Shown here: one piece after another, positions 38,141-45,572 of the stretch | How the letters are laid out: each line of letters begins with the position of its first letter | How positions within the stretch are numbered: position 1 is the stretch's first letter | NCBI RefSeq assembly: GCF_900176485.1 | Contig: NZ_FWYD01000002.1 | Span: forward strand, 434,001-498,000 | DNA length: 64,000 nt | Reading direction: 5' to 3' | DNA from: Primorskyibacter flagellatus | GTDB lineage: Bacteria; Pseudomonadota; Alphaproteobacteria; Rhodobacterales; Rhodobacteraceae | Program-made: the position numbers and the translations under genes | The notes under the pieces: generated by a model | Told to the model about the DNA's origin: nothing | Databases searched by the model: none | The model's input: only the letters and a program-made list of their open reading frames with translations

Positions 38141-38970
38141 CAGGGGCTTTCAAAGCTGCGCGTATGGGTCAGGGACGGAATCCGCGCCCGCGCTTTGCTT
38201 ACTGCGTTCAGGTCAAGATCGACAAGGGTCAGCCCCGGTTCGGTGCCCGCATCTGCGATAACCTCTCCCCAAGGCGAAATCACCATCGAATGCCCGTATG
38301 TGCTGCGGCATTTGCCGGTGCTGGCGGGATGCGTGCCGGTTTGCGCAGGGGCCAGGACCCAGGCGCCGGTTTCAATCGCGCGGGCGCGCAGCAGGCTTTC
38401 CCAATGCGCCGCACCTGTGACAGGCGAAAAGGCCGAGGGCACTGTCAGGATTTGCGCGCCAGCCTGCGCCAAGGCGCGGTAAAGATGCGGGAAGCGGATG
38501 TCGTAGCAGATGCTGAGACCAAGCGTGCCGAAGGGCGTCTGCGCCACGACGGCGCGGGTTCCGGGCGCGTAGCCAGAGGATTCGCGGTAACTTTCCGTCT
38601 CTGACACGTCCACGTCGAACATGTGGATCTTGTCATAGCGGGCGCGGATTTCGCCATCTGGTGCGATCAGGAAGGACCGGTTGGCAAAGCGGTCTTCCGG
38701 CGGATCGGACTTGACGGCAAGCGAGCCGATCAGCAGCCAGATGCCAAGCTTTGCCGCGGTGTCGCGCAGGCCCGAGAGGGTTTCGTCCTGTGCCTCATTG
38801 CGCAGCACCTGCGCCTGATGCGGCCTGCTCATCGAGACGCAATTGGTGACTTCGGGCGTCAGGGCGAAGCCTGCCCCTGCTGCGGCTGCCTCGTGCAGAA
38901 GGCCCCGGACAAGGCCCAGGTTCTGCGCCGGATCGTCCGACGAGGTCAGTTGCAGCAGGGCGGTGCGCAT
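38140..38970 (-). CDS. carbon-nitrogen hydrolase (Nit-type amidase)
   Basis: 276 residues with the nitrilase-superfamily triad: Glu40 in LTPEVTN, Lys in RYDKIHMFDVDV and Cys in LSICYDIRFPHLY. The surrounding residues fit the Nit1/NitB group, whose known activity is removal of the amide from deaminated glutathione. That role suits its neighbour, glutaredoxin, whose stop overlaps this start by one base (TGATG). Substrate remains an inference. Confidence 0.9.
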   Translation of the reverse strand: MRTALLQLTSSDDPAQNLGLVRGLLHEAAAAGAGFALTPEVTNCVSMSRPHQAQVLRNEAQDETLSGLRDTAAKLGIWLLIGSLAVKSDPPEDRFANRSFLIAPDGEIRARYDKIHMFDVDVSETESYRESSGYAPGTRAVVAQTPFGTLGLSICYDIRFPHLYRALAQAGAQILTVPSAFSPVTGAAHWESLLRARAIETGAWVLAPAQTGTHPASTGKCRSTYGHSMVISPWGEVIADAGTEPGLTLVDLDLNAVSKARARIPSLTHTRSFESP

Positions 38971-39227
38971 CAGCTGGCCAAAAGCGGGTCCAGCTTGCCG
39001 GCACGCTCCAACGCATAGAGCTCGTCACAGCCGCCGACATGGGTTTCGCCGACAAAGATCTGCGGCACGGTACGTCCGCCACTGGCGCGCTGGATCATTT
39101 CCGGCTTGCGGTCGGGGTTGGCCAACACGTCAATCTCGGTGAAGTTGACATTTTTCTGGTTCAGCAACCGCTTGGCCGCGTGACAAAAGCCGCAAAGCGG
39201 CGAGGTGTAGATTTCAACGTCTTGCAT
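38970..39227 (-). CDS. grxC: glutaredoxin 3
   Basis: 85 residues, the length of GrxC. The dithiol site is SPLCGFCHAAKRLL with Cys12 and Cys15 (CGFC rather than the more common CPYC). TVPQIFVGETHVGGCDEL carries the cis-proline and the glutathione-binding GGCDD-like segment. It reduces protein and mixed disulfides using glutathione. The gene lies 36 bp after comF and is coupled to the nitrilase gene by a one-base overlap. Confidence 0.95.
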   Translation of the reverse strand: MQDVEIYTSPLCGFCHAAKRLLNQKNVNFTEIDVLANPDRKPEMIQRASGGRTVPQIFVGETHVGGCDELYALERAGKLDPLLAS

Positions 39228-39263
39228 GTCTGGTCCCTTCTGACAGGCGTGTTTGTCAGGGAT

Positions 39264-40013
39264 TTAAGGCTGGTTTGCAACGCGTGCCAGTGCGATGACA
39301 CAAACTTCACGCGCCCGCGACGCGTGGCAGGCCTCTGCCGCCGCCGCCAAAGTCGCGCCGGAGGTCATCACGTCATCGACCAACAGGACCGAGCGCCCCT
39401 CGATCGACGCGCCGTGCTGGGGGTGGGCGCGGATGCTGCCGGTCAGCATGGCAAAGCGTGCATCGCGGGTCAGCCCCTCCAGCGAGCGGGTCCGGGTTGT
39501 GCGCAGCAACAGATCCGGGCAGGTCTTGCGCCCCGTTTCACGGGCCAAGGCGGTGGCCAGCAGGGCCGATTGGTTGAAGCGCCGCCGCGCCATGCGCGAC
39601 CAATGCAGCGGCACCGGAGCGATCAGCGTGTCCTCGCGCAGCAAGGGCCTGACGGCCTGCGCCATCCACTTTGCGGCGGGGCGGACCACATCATGCCGGT
39701 CCCCATGTTTGAGCGACAGCACCAGCCTGCGGCCGGCATCGCGATACAGCAACGCGGCGCGCCCCTGTTGCCACGGCCGTTCGGTGGTCATGCAATCATC
39801 GCAATGCACCGCCACACCGTCATCCACGCCCGGCAGCGGTGTGCCGCAGAGATCACAGATCAGACCGCCGATAAACGGCGTGTCGCGCCAGCAAGGGCCG
39901 CAAAGGCCGAAATCGCTTTCGACCATGCCGCCGCAGGTCAGGCATCGCGGCGGATAGATCAGCTGGAGTGCCGTTTGCAAACCTGCCCAAGCCACCTTAT
40001 GTCTCTGCCCCAT
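39264..40013 (-). CDS. comF: ComF family protein (phosphoribosyltransferase-like)
   Basis: 249 residues from an ATG whose complement is 40011-40013. A four-cysteine zinc-ribbon-like segment near the start (YPPRCLTCGG, LCGPC, ICDLCGTPL, CDDC) precedes a PRTase fold with VPLHWSRMARRRFNQSALLA and VLLVDDVMTSGATLAAAA, the PRPP-binding loop. ComF assists DNA uptake in competent bacteria; homologues occur widely in non-competent ones with unclear role. Its start codon overlaps the start of the divergent methyltransferase gene by two bases. Confidence 0.88.
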   Translation of the reverse strand: MGQRHKVAWAGLQTALQLIYPPRCLTCGGMVESDFGLCGPCWRDTPFIGGLICDLCGTPLPGVDDGVAVHCDDCMTTERPWQQGRAALLYRDAGRRLVLSLKHGDRHDVVRPAAKWMAQAVRPLLREDTLIAPVPLHWSRMARRRFNQSALLATALARETGRKTCPDLLLRTTRTRSLEGLTRDARFAMLTGSIRAHPQHGASIEGRSVLLVDDVMTSGATLAAAAEACHASRAREVCVIALARVANQP

Positions 40014-40830
40014 GACTGCCGTGCCCCTGACCGATCTTGCGGCGCTTGCCCGCAACCGCGCCCGTGCGACCCGTGCGCCTGCCCTGTTCCTGCACCAGTC
40101 GGCGCGGGATGAGGTCGAGGATCGTCTCTCGATGGTTAACAGGCAGTTTACCAATCCCGCCATTGTCACGCCTTTCCCCGAAATCTGGCAAGATGTCCTG
40201 CCGGGCGTGAAAATCGTGGCCGATACGGATGTGCTGGCGCTGGACGAGGGCGCGCATGATCTGGTGATCCATGCGCTTGCGCTGCATTGGGCGAATGATC
40301 CGGTGGGGCAGTTGATCCAGTGTCGCCATGCGTTGCGCCCGGACGGGCTGCACCTGTCTGTGGCGTTTGGCGGGCAAACCCTGCACCAGTTGCGCAGCGC
40401 GCTTGCACAGGCGGAAAGCACTGTCACCGGCGGGCTGTCGCCGCGTGTCGCACCGATGGCCGAGATCCGCGATCTGGGGGCGCTGTTGCAGCGGGCGGGG
40501 TTTGCGCTGCCGGTCGCGGACAGCCTGCCCCTGACGGTCAGCTATGCCACGCCGCTGCATCTGATGCAGGACCTGCGGGCGATGGGCGAGGGCAACGCAT
40601 TGAATGGCCGCCTGCGCGGATTCACCCGGCGCGACGTGATCGCAGAGGCCGCGCGGATCTATGTCGAAACCTGGGGTGCCCCAGACGGCCGCATTCCCGC
40701 GACATTCGAGATGATCTTCCTGACCGGATGGGCGGCCCATGACAGCCAGCCCAAGCCTTTGCGCCCCGGATCTGCGGCGCATCGTCTTGCCGACGCGCTT
40801 GGCACCGACGAAACGCCGCTGAAAGATTGA
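40012..40830 (+). CDS. class I SAM-dependent methyltransferase (BioC/NDUFAF5-like)
   Basis: 272 residues. The region DLVIHALALHWANDPVGQLIQCRHALRPDGLHLSVAFGG (about 80-118) is the typical post-motif-II section of BioC/NDUFAF5-type enzymes. The usual GxGxG motif I is not evident; the corresponding stretch reads VKIVADTDVLALDEG, so SAM binding may be altered. Possible roles are arginine modification of a complex I subunit or biotin precursor methylation; sequence does not decide. The ATG shares two bases with the divergent comF start. Confidence 0.75.
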   Translation: MTAVPLTDLAALARNRARATRAPALFLHQSARDEVEDRLSMVNRQFTNPAIVTPFPEIWQDVLPGVKIVADTDVLALDEGAHDLVIHALALHWANDPVGQLIQCRHALRPDGLHLSVAFGGQTLHQLRSALAQAESTVTGGLSPRVAPMAEIRDLGALLQRAGFALPVADSLPLTVSYATPLHLMQDLRAMGEGNALNGRLRGFTRRDVIAEAARIYVETWGAPDGRIPATFEMIFLTGWAAHDSQPKPLRPGSAAHRLADALGTDETPLKD

Positions 40831-40885
40831 CCAATGCGACATTCACGATATGTCGGACCTGAACATACTGAACGGATGCCCGCCC

Positions 40886-41947
40886 ATGCTTGATGCTACT
40901 CACTCTGCCAGCCGTCCCGCAAATGCACCTGATGACCATCCGGTTGTCGCCAAACCGAAAATCGGCGTGCTGCTGGCCAATCTGGGCACGCCTGACGGGC
41001 ATGATTACTGGTCGATGCGGCGCTATCTGAACGAGTTCCTGTCCGACAAGCGGGTCATCGACTATCCGCGCTGGAAGTGGCAGCCGCTGTTGCAGCTTAT
41101 CATCCTGACCAAACGGCCCTTCAGTTCCGGTGCGGCCTATCGGTCGATCTGGAATACCGAACGGGACGAAAGCCCGCTGATGACGATCACACGCGACCAG
41201 ACCGCGGCGATCGCGGCAGAGGTGCAGGCGCGGCATGGCGATCAGGTGATGGTCGATTTCTGCATGCGCTATGGCAACCCGTCCACCGAATCAAAGGTCC
41301 GCGCGATGGTCGAGGCCGGGTGTCGCAAGATCCTGTTTTTCCCGCTCTATCCGCATTACGCCGGTGCCACCTCTGCCACCGCGAACGATCAGTTCTTCCG
41401 CGCGTTGATGAAGGAAACCTGGCAGCCCACCGCCCGCGTCGCGGACCCTTATTTCGACCAGCCCCTGTATATCGAGGCGCTGGCGCAATCGGTGGAGCGT
41501 GGCTATGCGGCGCTGAGCGAGAAGCCCGATATTCTGGTCTGTTCCTATCACGGTATGCCGCAACGCTATCTGATGCAGGGCGATCCGTATCACTGCCAAT
41601 GCCAGAAAACGACTCGACTGCTGAAGGAACGGCTGGGCTGGGCCGATACAGAGATTCGCACCACGTTCCAGTCGGTCTTTGGCCCCGAGGAATGGCTGAA
41701 ACCCTATACGGTGGAAGAGGTGGCCCGGCTTGCAAAGGAAGAAGGCAAGAAGAAGATCGCGGTGATCGCGCCCGCGTTTTCCGCTGATTGCATCGAGACG
41801 CTGGAAGAGATCAACGAAGAGATCCGCGAAAGCTTTGAAGAGGCGGGTGGCGAGCAGTTCACCTATATCCCCTGCCTGAACGACGACCCGGCGCATGTGA
41901 CAGCGCTGGCAGGCGTGATTGATCAGAATCTTCAGGGCTGGGTCTGA
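40886..41947 (+). CDS. hemH: ferrochelatase
   Basis: 353 residues from the ATG at 40886 (MLDATHSASRP); an upstream in-frame ATG at 40850 would add 12. Ferrochelatase signatures: VLLANLGTPDG near residue 34, RRYLNEFLSDKRVID, LFFPLYPHYAGATSAT with the metal-site histidine, LVCSYHGMPQRYLMQGDPYHCQCQKTTRLL and the C-terminal VIAPAFSADCIETLEEI with the catalytic glutamate. It inserts Fe2+ into protoporphyrin IX to make heme. It follows the methyltransferase closely and ends at a bidirectional terminator. Confidence 0.96.
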   Translation: MLDATHSASRPANAPDDHPVVAKPKIGVLLANLGTPDGHDYWSMRRYLNEFLSDKRVIDYPRWKWQPLLQLIILTKRPFSSGAAYRSIWNTERDESPLMTITRDQTAAIAAEVQARHGDQVMVDFCMRYGNPSTESKVRAMVEAGCRKILFFPLYPHYAGATSATANDQFFRALMKETWQPTARVADPYFDQPLYIEALAQSVERGYAALSEKPDILVCSYHGMPQRYLMQGDPYHCQCQKTTRLLKERLGWADTEIRTTFQSVFGPEEWLKPYTVEEVARLAKEEGKKKIAVIAPAFSADCIETLEEINEEIRESFEEAGGEQFTYIPCLNDDPAHVTALAGVIDQNLQGWV

Positions 41948-41972
41948 CCCCGGCCAGACAAATGCGCATGTA

Positions 41973-42002
41973 AAAAGGGCGGCGCTTTCGCACCGCCCTT
42001 TT
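41973..42002. terminator. bidirectional terminator between hemH and a small envelope gene
   Basis: AAAAGGGCGG at 41973-41982 pairs perfectly with CCGCCCTTTT at 41993-42002 over a 10-nt loop. T-tracts occur on both strands, so it can end hemH (plus) and the small gene ending at 42028 (minus). Confidence 0.85.
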
Positions 42003-42027
42003 CGAATTCTCTAATCCCGTAGGGGAA

Positions 42028-42219
42028 TTAGTTGGACGCGGCTGCTGCGATAACTGCCAGCAGTACCAGCGGAATGATCAGGCCAGCGGAAGAAGAGCTT
42101 GTCGCTGCTTCTTCAACAACCACAACCGGCTCCATTACTACGTCGTCTTTTGCATACGAACCGGCCATTGCGGTCGAAGCGGCGGCTGTCAGGACAGCGG
42201 CGAGTGCGAGTTTCTTCAT
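42028..42219 (-). CDS. small exported membrane-associated protein, function unknown
   Basis: 63 residues from an ATG with GGAGG 6 bp upstream. MKKLALAAVLTAAASTAMA is a Sec signal peptide. The mature part is a short acidic/valine-rich stretch (YAKDDVVMEPVVVVEE), a serine run, and a C-terminal hydrophobic helix (AGLIIPLVLLAVIAAAASN). It would therefore sit at the inner membrane with a tiny periplasmic head. I recognise no named family. The strong ribosome site and terminator suggest real expression. Confidence 0.7.
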   Translation of the reverse strand: MKKLALAAVLTAAASTAMAGSYAKDDVVMEPVVVVEEAATSSSSAGLIIPLVLLAVIAAAASN

Positions 42220-42367
42220 TGTATACCTCCAGTAATACGCTTGTAGTTTCCCACGCAGGGCTAACAGCAAGCACCCAAGACTTACCTCGTAACTCTTTCT
42301 AAGCAGCTATTTTCGCCTAATGCAAACGCAACCTTGACGCTTTCGAAGCAGCCCCTGTCCAATGTCG

Positions 42368-42970
42368 TCAAATTAGCAACACTTGCGTTCCGACCTTCGT
42401 CAGCCTGAACAGCTCTTGGATGTGCTCGTTGTACAAGCCGATGCAACCATTGGAAGAACGACGGCCGATCTTGCGTGTGTCATGGGTGCCGTGGATGCGG
42501 TAATACTGCCAGCTGAGATACAGCGCATGCGTGCCAAGCGGGTTGTCCGGGCCGGGGCCAACAAAGTCCGGCCATTCCGGATTGCGCTTTTTCATCGCAG
42601 GCGTCGGTGCCCAGCTGGGGCCTTCGACCTTGCGGATCACGCTGGTGCGGCCACGACGCGTCAGATCCTCTGTCAAAGGCACGGAGGACGGGTACAGCTT
42701 GTAGGTCGCTCCATCCTCTGACCAATAGTGCAGGGCCCGCGAAGTGATGTCCACGAGAACCGCGCCATTGTTCAGCGAACTGAAATAGGGTTGCCAGTCC
42801 AGCGCCCGAAAGCTGGAGATATTGCGGCGGACAACCTGCGACAGTTCACGCTCTATCTCGACCGTGTCGGCACCGTTGACATTCTGTGCCAAGGCCGGCG
42901 TCGCAGCGAACGCAGCGCCAGCAGCCAGAAAGCCGCGGCGGTCAAAAATCCGAGGTATCGGCTTTGTCAT
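42368..42970 (-). CDS. L,D-transpeptidase (YkuD domain), Tat-exported
   Basis: 200 residues. The N-terminus contains DRRGFLAAGAAFAATPALA, a twin-arginine signal peptide. The YkuD catalytic segment IHGTHDTRKIGRRSSNGCIGLYNEHI near residues 160-185 carries the catalytic His, Ser and Cys. Such enzymes make 3-3 cross-links in peptidoglycan or attach lipoproteins to it. GGAG precedes the start. Together with the CAP lipoprotein and the second LDT-like lipoprotein it forms a small envelope cluster. Confidence 0.92.
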   Translation of the reverse strand: MTKPIPRIFDRRGFLAAGAAFAATPALAQNVNGADTVEIERELSQVVRRNISSFRALDWQPYFSSLNNGAVLVDITSRALHYWSEDGATYKLYPSSVPLTEDLTRRGRTSVIRKVEGPSWAPTPAMKKRNPEWPDFVGPGPDNPLGTHALYLSWQYYRIHGTHDTRKIGRRSSNGCIGLYNEHIQELFRLTKVGTQVLLI

Positions 42971-43138
42971 CTTGGAACTCCATAAGGAAAACAGACATTA
43001 TGGTAACATATTTATTGCCGGAATGCCTCAGTCGCAATTCAAACCGGCGTCATTGGGCCTACTCACGCGGATGTGGGTTTGAATAGCAACGTAAGCACCG
43101 CTATGGCTGAAGCAGTGCAATGAACGGATGACAGACAC

Positions 43139-43657
43139 ATGATGCGTGCCATATTCTTGACCATTTCGACCCTGCTGGTGCTTGCAGCATGTGCCCCTGC
43201 ACCCGTGGTCTCAACCCCGGTTCTGGCAGATGGCAGGCCTGCGCCAAAGGTCTACCGAATCAGCGCAGGCTCTGAGTCGCGCATCCAGTTCAGAATGCTC
43301 GACTCGGTCAATGCGCTGCGTCAGGCCACAGGTGTGTCCCCGGTCCAACTGAATGCGCAGCTTACCGCAGCGGCGGCCACGCATTCCCGCGATATGGCGG
43401 CGCAGAACCGTCCGTGGCATTTCGGATCCGACGGATCTTCGCCGCTGGATCGAGTCCGCCGCGCCGGCTATTCGGGTGAATTGGTGGGCGAGAATATCTC
43501 GGAAACCTACGAGACAGAGCTGGAAACCCTGGCCGCCTGGATGGAAACACCCGCCACGCGCAACGTGATCGTCGGCGCCGAGGCCCGCAACATGGGCTTT
43601 TCCTGGCACCAGGAAAACAATGGCAAGATCTGGTGGACCATGGTGATGGGCAACTAG
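43139..43657 (+). CDS. CAP (SCP/PR1) domain lipoprotein
   Basis: 172 residues starting with two consecutive ATGs. MMRAIFLTISTLLVLAACAP is a lipoprotein signal with lipobox LAAC. The CAP domain has VNALRQATGVSPVQLNAQLTAAAATHSRDMAAQNRPWHFGSDG (about 60-102), with the conserved His and Glu positions, GENISET near 120 and MGFSWHQENNGKIWWTMVMG at the end. Bacterial CAP proteins are poorly understood; some bind or cleave cell-envelope components. It converges on the next LDT-like gene across a palindromic repeat. Confidence 0.88.
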   Translation: MMRAIFLTISTLLVLAACAPAPVVSTPVLADGRPAPKVYRISAGSESRIQFRMLDSVNALRQATGVSPVQLNAQLTAAAATHSRDMAAQNRPWHFGSDGSSPLDRVRRAGYSGELVGENISETYETELETLAAWMETPATRNVIVGAEARNMGFSWHQENNGKIWWTMVMGN

Positions 43658-43678
43658 GCCCGACCCGCCACACAAACT

Positions 43679-43699
43679 GCCCCGGACTTGATCCGGGGC
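43679..43699. repeat. palindromic repeat, also a candidate terminator, between convergent genes
   Basis: GCCCCGGA at 43679-43686 pairs perfectly with TCCGGGGC at 43692-43699 around CTTGA. The core CCCCGGACTTGATCCGGGG resembles a palindrome I recall as abundant between genes in many alphaproteobacteria. It sits in the 55-bp gap between two convergent stops and could end transcription from either side, though the T-tract is minimal. Confidence 0.65.
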
Positions 43700-43712
43700 C
43701 TTGCGCCCACGC

Positions 43713-44207
43713 CTAGGGCTGGATTGAAATCGGTGTCCCGTTTTTCACCATGGCGTAGATCTGTTCGATCTCGCGGTCCGTCACGGCGATGCAGCCTGCC
43801 GTCCAGTCGCGTTTTCCATCACGGTATTTCTTGGGTCTGCCGTGAATGAAGATGTCGCCACCGGGCGGTTTGCCCAGTGCGATCGCCTCGGCGAGATCGG
43901 CCTCATTGGGATAATCGATTCCGATGGACAGGTGGAACTCGCTGTTCGGATTGCGCCGGTCTATCAGGTAGTTGCCCTCGGGCGTGCGGCCATCGCCGCT
44001 GATCTTCTTGTCGCCGGATGGCGCAAAGCCAAGCCCGATATTGTAGGCCTCCAGCACTTCGGTATTGTGCAGCAGATACATCCGCCGCTCGCCCTTGTTG
44101 ACGACCACCTGAGTCACTTCGGGGCCATTATATGTCTTGAACTTGCTCGCGCAGCCCGACACGCCGATCATCAGCATGACGACTGCAAGAAACCTGAATA
44201 CTCGCAT
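43713..44207 (-). CDS. L,D-transpeptidase-family lipoprotein (YafK-like)
   Basis: 164 residues. MRVFRFLAVVMLMIGVSGCASK is a lipoprotein signal with lipobox VSGC. The YkuD catalytic motif is IFIHGRPKKYRDGKRDWTAGCIAVTD, with catalytic His and Cys, preceded by GDGRTPEGNYLIDRRNPNSEFHLSIGIDYPN. The YafK/DpaA subgroup cleaves the lipoprotein-peptidoglycan link rather than forming cross-links, so release is a plausible role. It is on the same strand as the RNA methyltransferase but about 107 bp beyond it. Confidence 0.9.
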   Translation of the reverse strand: MRVFRFLAVVMLMIGVSGCASKFKTYNGPEVTQVVVNKGERRMYLLHNTEVLEAYNIGLGFAPSGDKKISGDGRTPEGNYLIDRRNPNSEFHLSIGIDYPNEADLAEAIALGKPPGGDIFIHGRPKKYRDGKRDWTAGCIAVTDREIEQIYAMVKNGTPISIQP

Positions 44208-44289
44208 TTTTCTGCCTGTTTTTGTATTTGCCTCGGGTGACAGGGTACATTTTTTCGGGCGTCGGAGGTAGGGGGATTATCAACTCAAA

Positions 44290-44302
44290 CCACGGATTGT
44301 GG
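44290..44302 (-). terminator. weak hairpin after the RNA methyltransferase gene
   Basis: CCAC/GTGG with a 5-nt loop at 44290-44302, followed on the minus strand by TTTGAG. It lies 12 bp after the stop of the methyltransferase gene. The short stem makes it a weak candidate. Confidence 0.3.
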
Positions 44303-44314
44303 CGGCGATCCGCC

Positions 44315-45535
44315 TTAGGCGTTCAACGTGAAGCCCGCGACCAGTTCGACATGCGTCGACCAGCGGAACTGATCGACCACGTCAATCCAGTCGATCCGGT
44401 ATCCGGCATCGACCAACATCTTCGCATCCCGCGCGAATGTCACCGGATTGCACGACACATGTGCGATGACCGGAATGCCGCTTTTGGCAAGCTCGGCGAT
44501 CTGCGCCTGCGAGCCGGCACGGGGCGGGTCGATCACGGCCGCGTCAAAGCCCTTCAGGTCAGAGACGTCCAGCGGCGCGCGGAACAGGTCGCGCGTGGTA
44601 TGGGTGACGGCGTGCAGCAGCGGTGCCTTGCGCCACCCGGCATCCAGCGCGCGCACCATCGCCGCATCCCCTTCGACCGCATGCACCGCCGCCGCCCGAG
44701 CAAGCGGCAAGGCAAACGTGCCGCATCCGGCAAACAGGTCCACGATGCGGGCAGCACCTCCGACGGCTTCTGTCACGGCAGCCAAAAGCGCCGATTCGCC
44801 TTCGGGAGTTGCTTGCAGGAACGCACCGGCGGGGGGCGTCACCCGTGCAGGGCCGAACTGTTGCTCGGGCATGCGCCGGGTCAGGGCAAGATCGGCGTCC
44901 CAGGTCAGGCGCGCCAGATCGAATTTTTCCGCGATCGCGGCAAGCTGCATTTGCAGCTGCGGATCGGCCTCTTTGCCGCCCGTCACGGCGACATCCAGCC
45001 CGCCAAGCGAGGTGGTGACCATAACCGAAAGCTCTGCCTTGCGGCTGGTGCCGGCAATCGCCAGCGCCTCGACCATCGGCAGGGCGGCGGCAATGGCGGG
45101 ATCGACCAATAGGCAATCCGGCACCTCGACGATCACATCGGCGCCGCGCTTGTGAAACCCGGCCATCGCCCCCTTCTTGGTGCGGCGTGCGGAAAACCCG
45201 GCACGACGGCGAGTCGAGGGCGGTGAGGTCAGGATCCGGCGCGGCTGAACCTCCAACCCATGCGCAGCCAGCGCGTGTGTCACGATGCCCAGCTTCCAAT
45301 CGGTGACAAACCTGTTTGACACATGCTGCAACTGGCACCCGCCACAGGCGGCAGCATGTCGACAAGGCGCTTTTACCCGGTCAGGCGAGGACGTCACGAT
45401 CCTGGGCTGCGGCATGGCATCGCCCACAACATCGCCCTCGACCACTTCGCCGGGCAAGGTGCGTGGGACATAAATCGGGCCGGCTGCAATGCCGTCGCCG
45501 TGATGTCCCAGCCGTTCTATGGTCACTGTCGTCAT
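44315..45535 (-). CDS. TrmA/RlmD-type class I RNA methyltransferase
   Basis: 406 residues from the ATG at 45533-45535 (a GTG lies two codons upstream). A short TRAM-like N-terminus (VTIERLGHHGDGIAAGPIYVPRTLPGE) precedes an iron-sulfur cysteine set (APCRHAAACGGCQLQH, about residues 57-72). The methyltransferase half has IVDLFAGCGTFALPLA near 265, AVIDPPRAGSQ and HVSCNPVTFARDAKML with the catalytic cysteine. Members make m5U in tRNA or 23S rRNA; which position is modified is not shown. It follows the ABC exporter pair by 37 bp. Confidence 0.93.
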   Translation of the reverse strand: MTTVTIERLGHHGDGIAAGPIYVPRTLPGEVVEGDVVGDAMPQPRIVTSSPDRVKAPCRHAAACGGCQLQHVSNRFVTDWKLGIVTHALAAHGLEVQPRRILTSPPSTRRRAGFSARRTKKGAMAGFHKRGADVIVEVPDCLLVDPAIAAALPMVEALAIAGTSRKAELSVMVTTSLGGLDVAVTGGKEADPQLQMQLAAIAEKFDLARLTWDADLALTRRMPEQQFGPARVTPPAGAFLQATPEGESALLAAVTEAVGGAARIVDLFAGCGTFALPLARAAAVHAVEGDAAMVRALDAGWRKAPLLHAVTHTTRDLFRAPLDVSDLKGFDAAVIDPPRAGSQAQIAELAKSGIPVIAHVSCNPVTFARDAKMLVDAGYRIDWIDVVDQFRWSTHVELVAGFTLNA

Positions 45536-45572
45536 AGGCACGCCCTAACGCTTGTCTGCGCCGCGATCCAGC

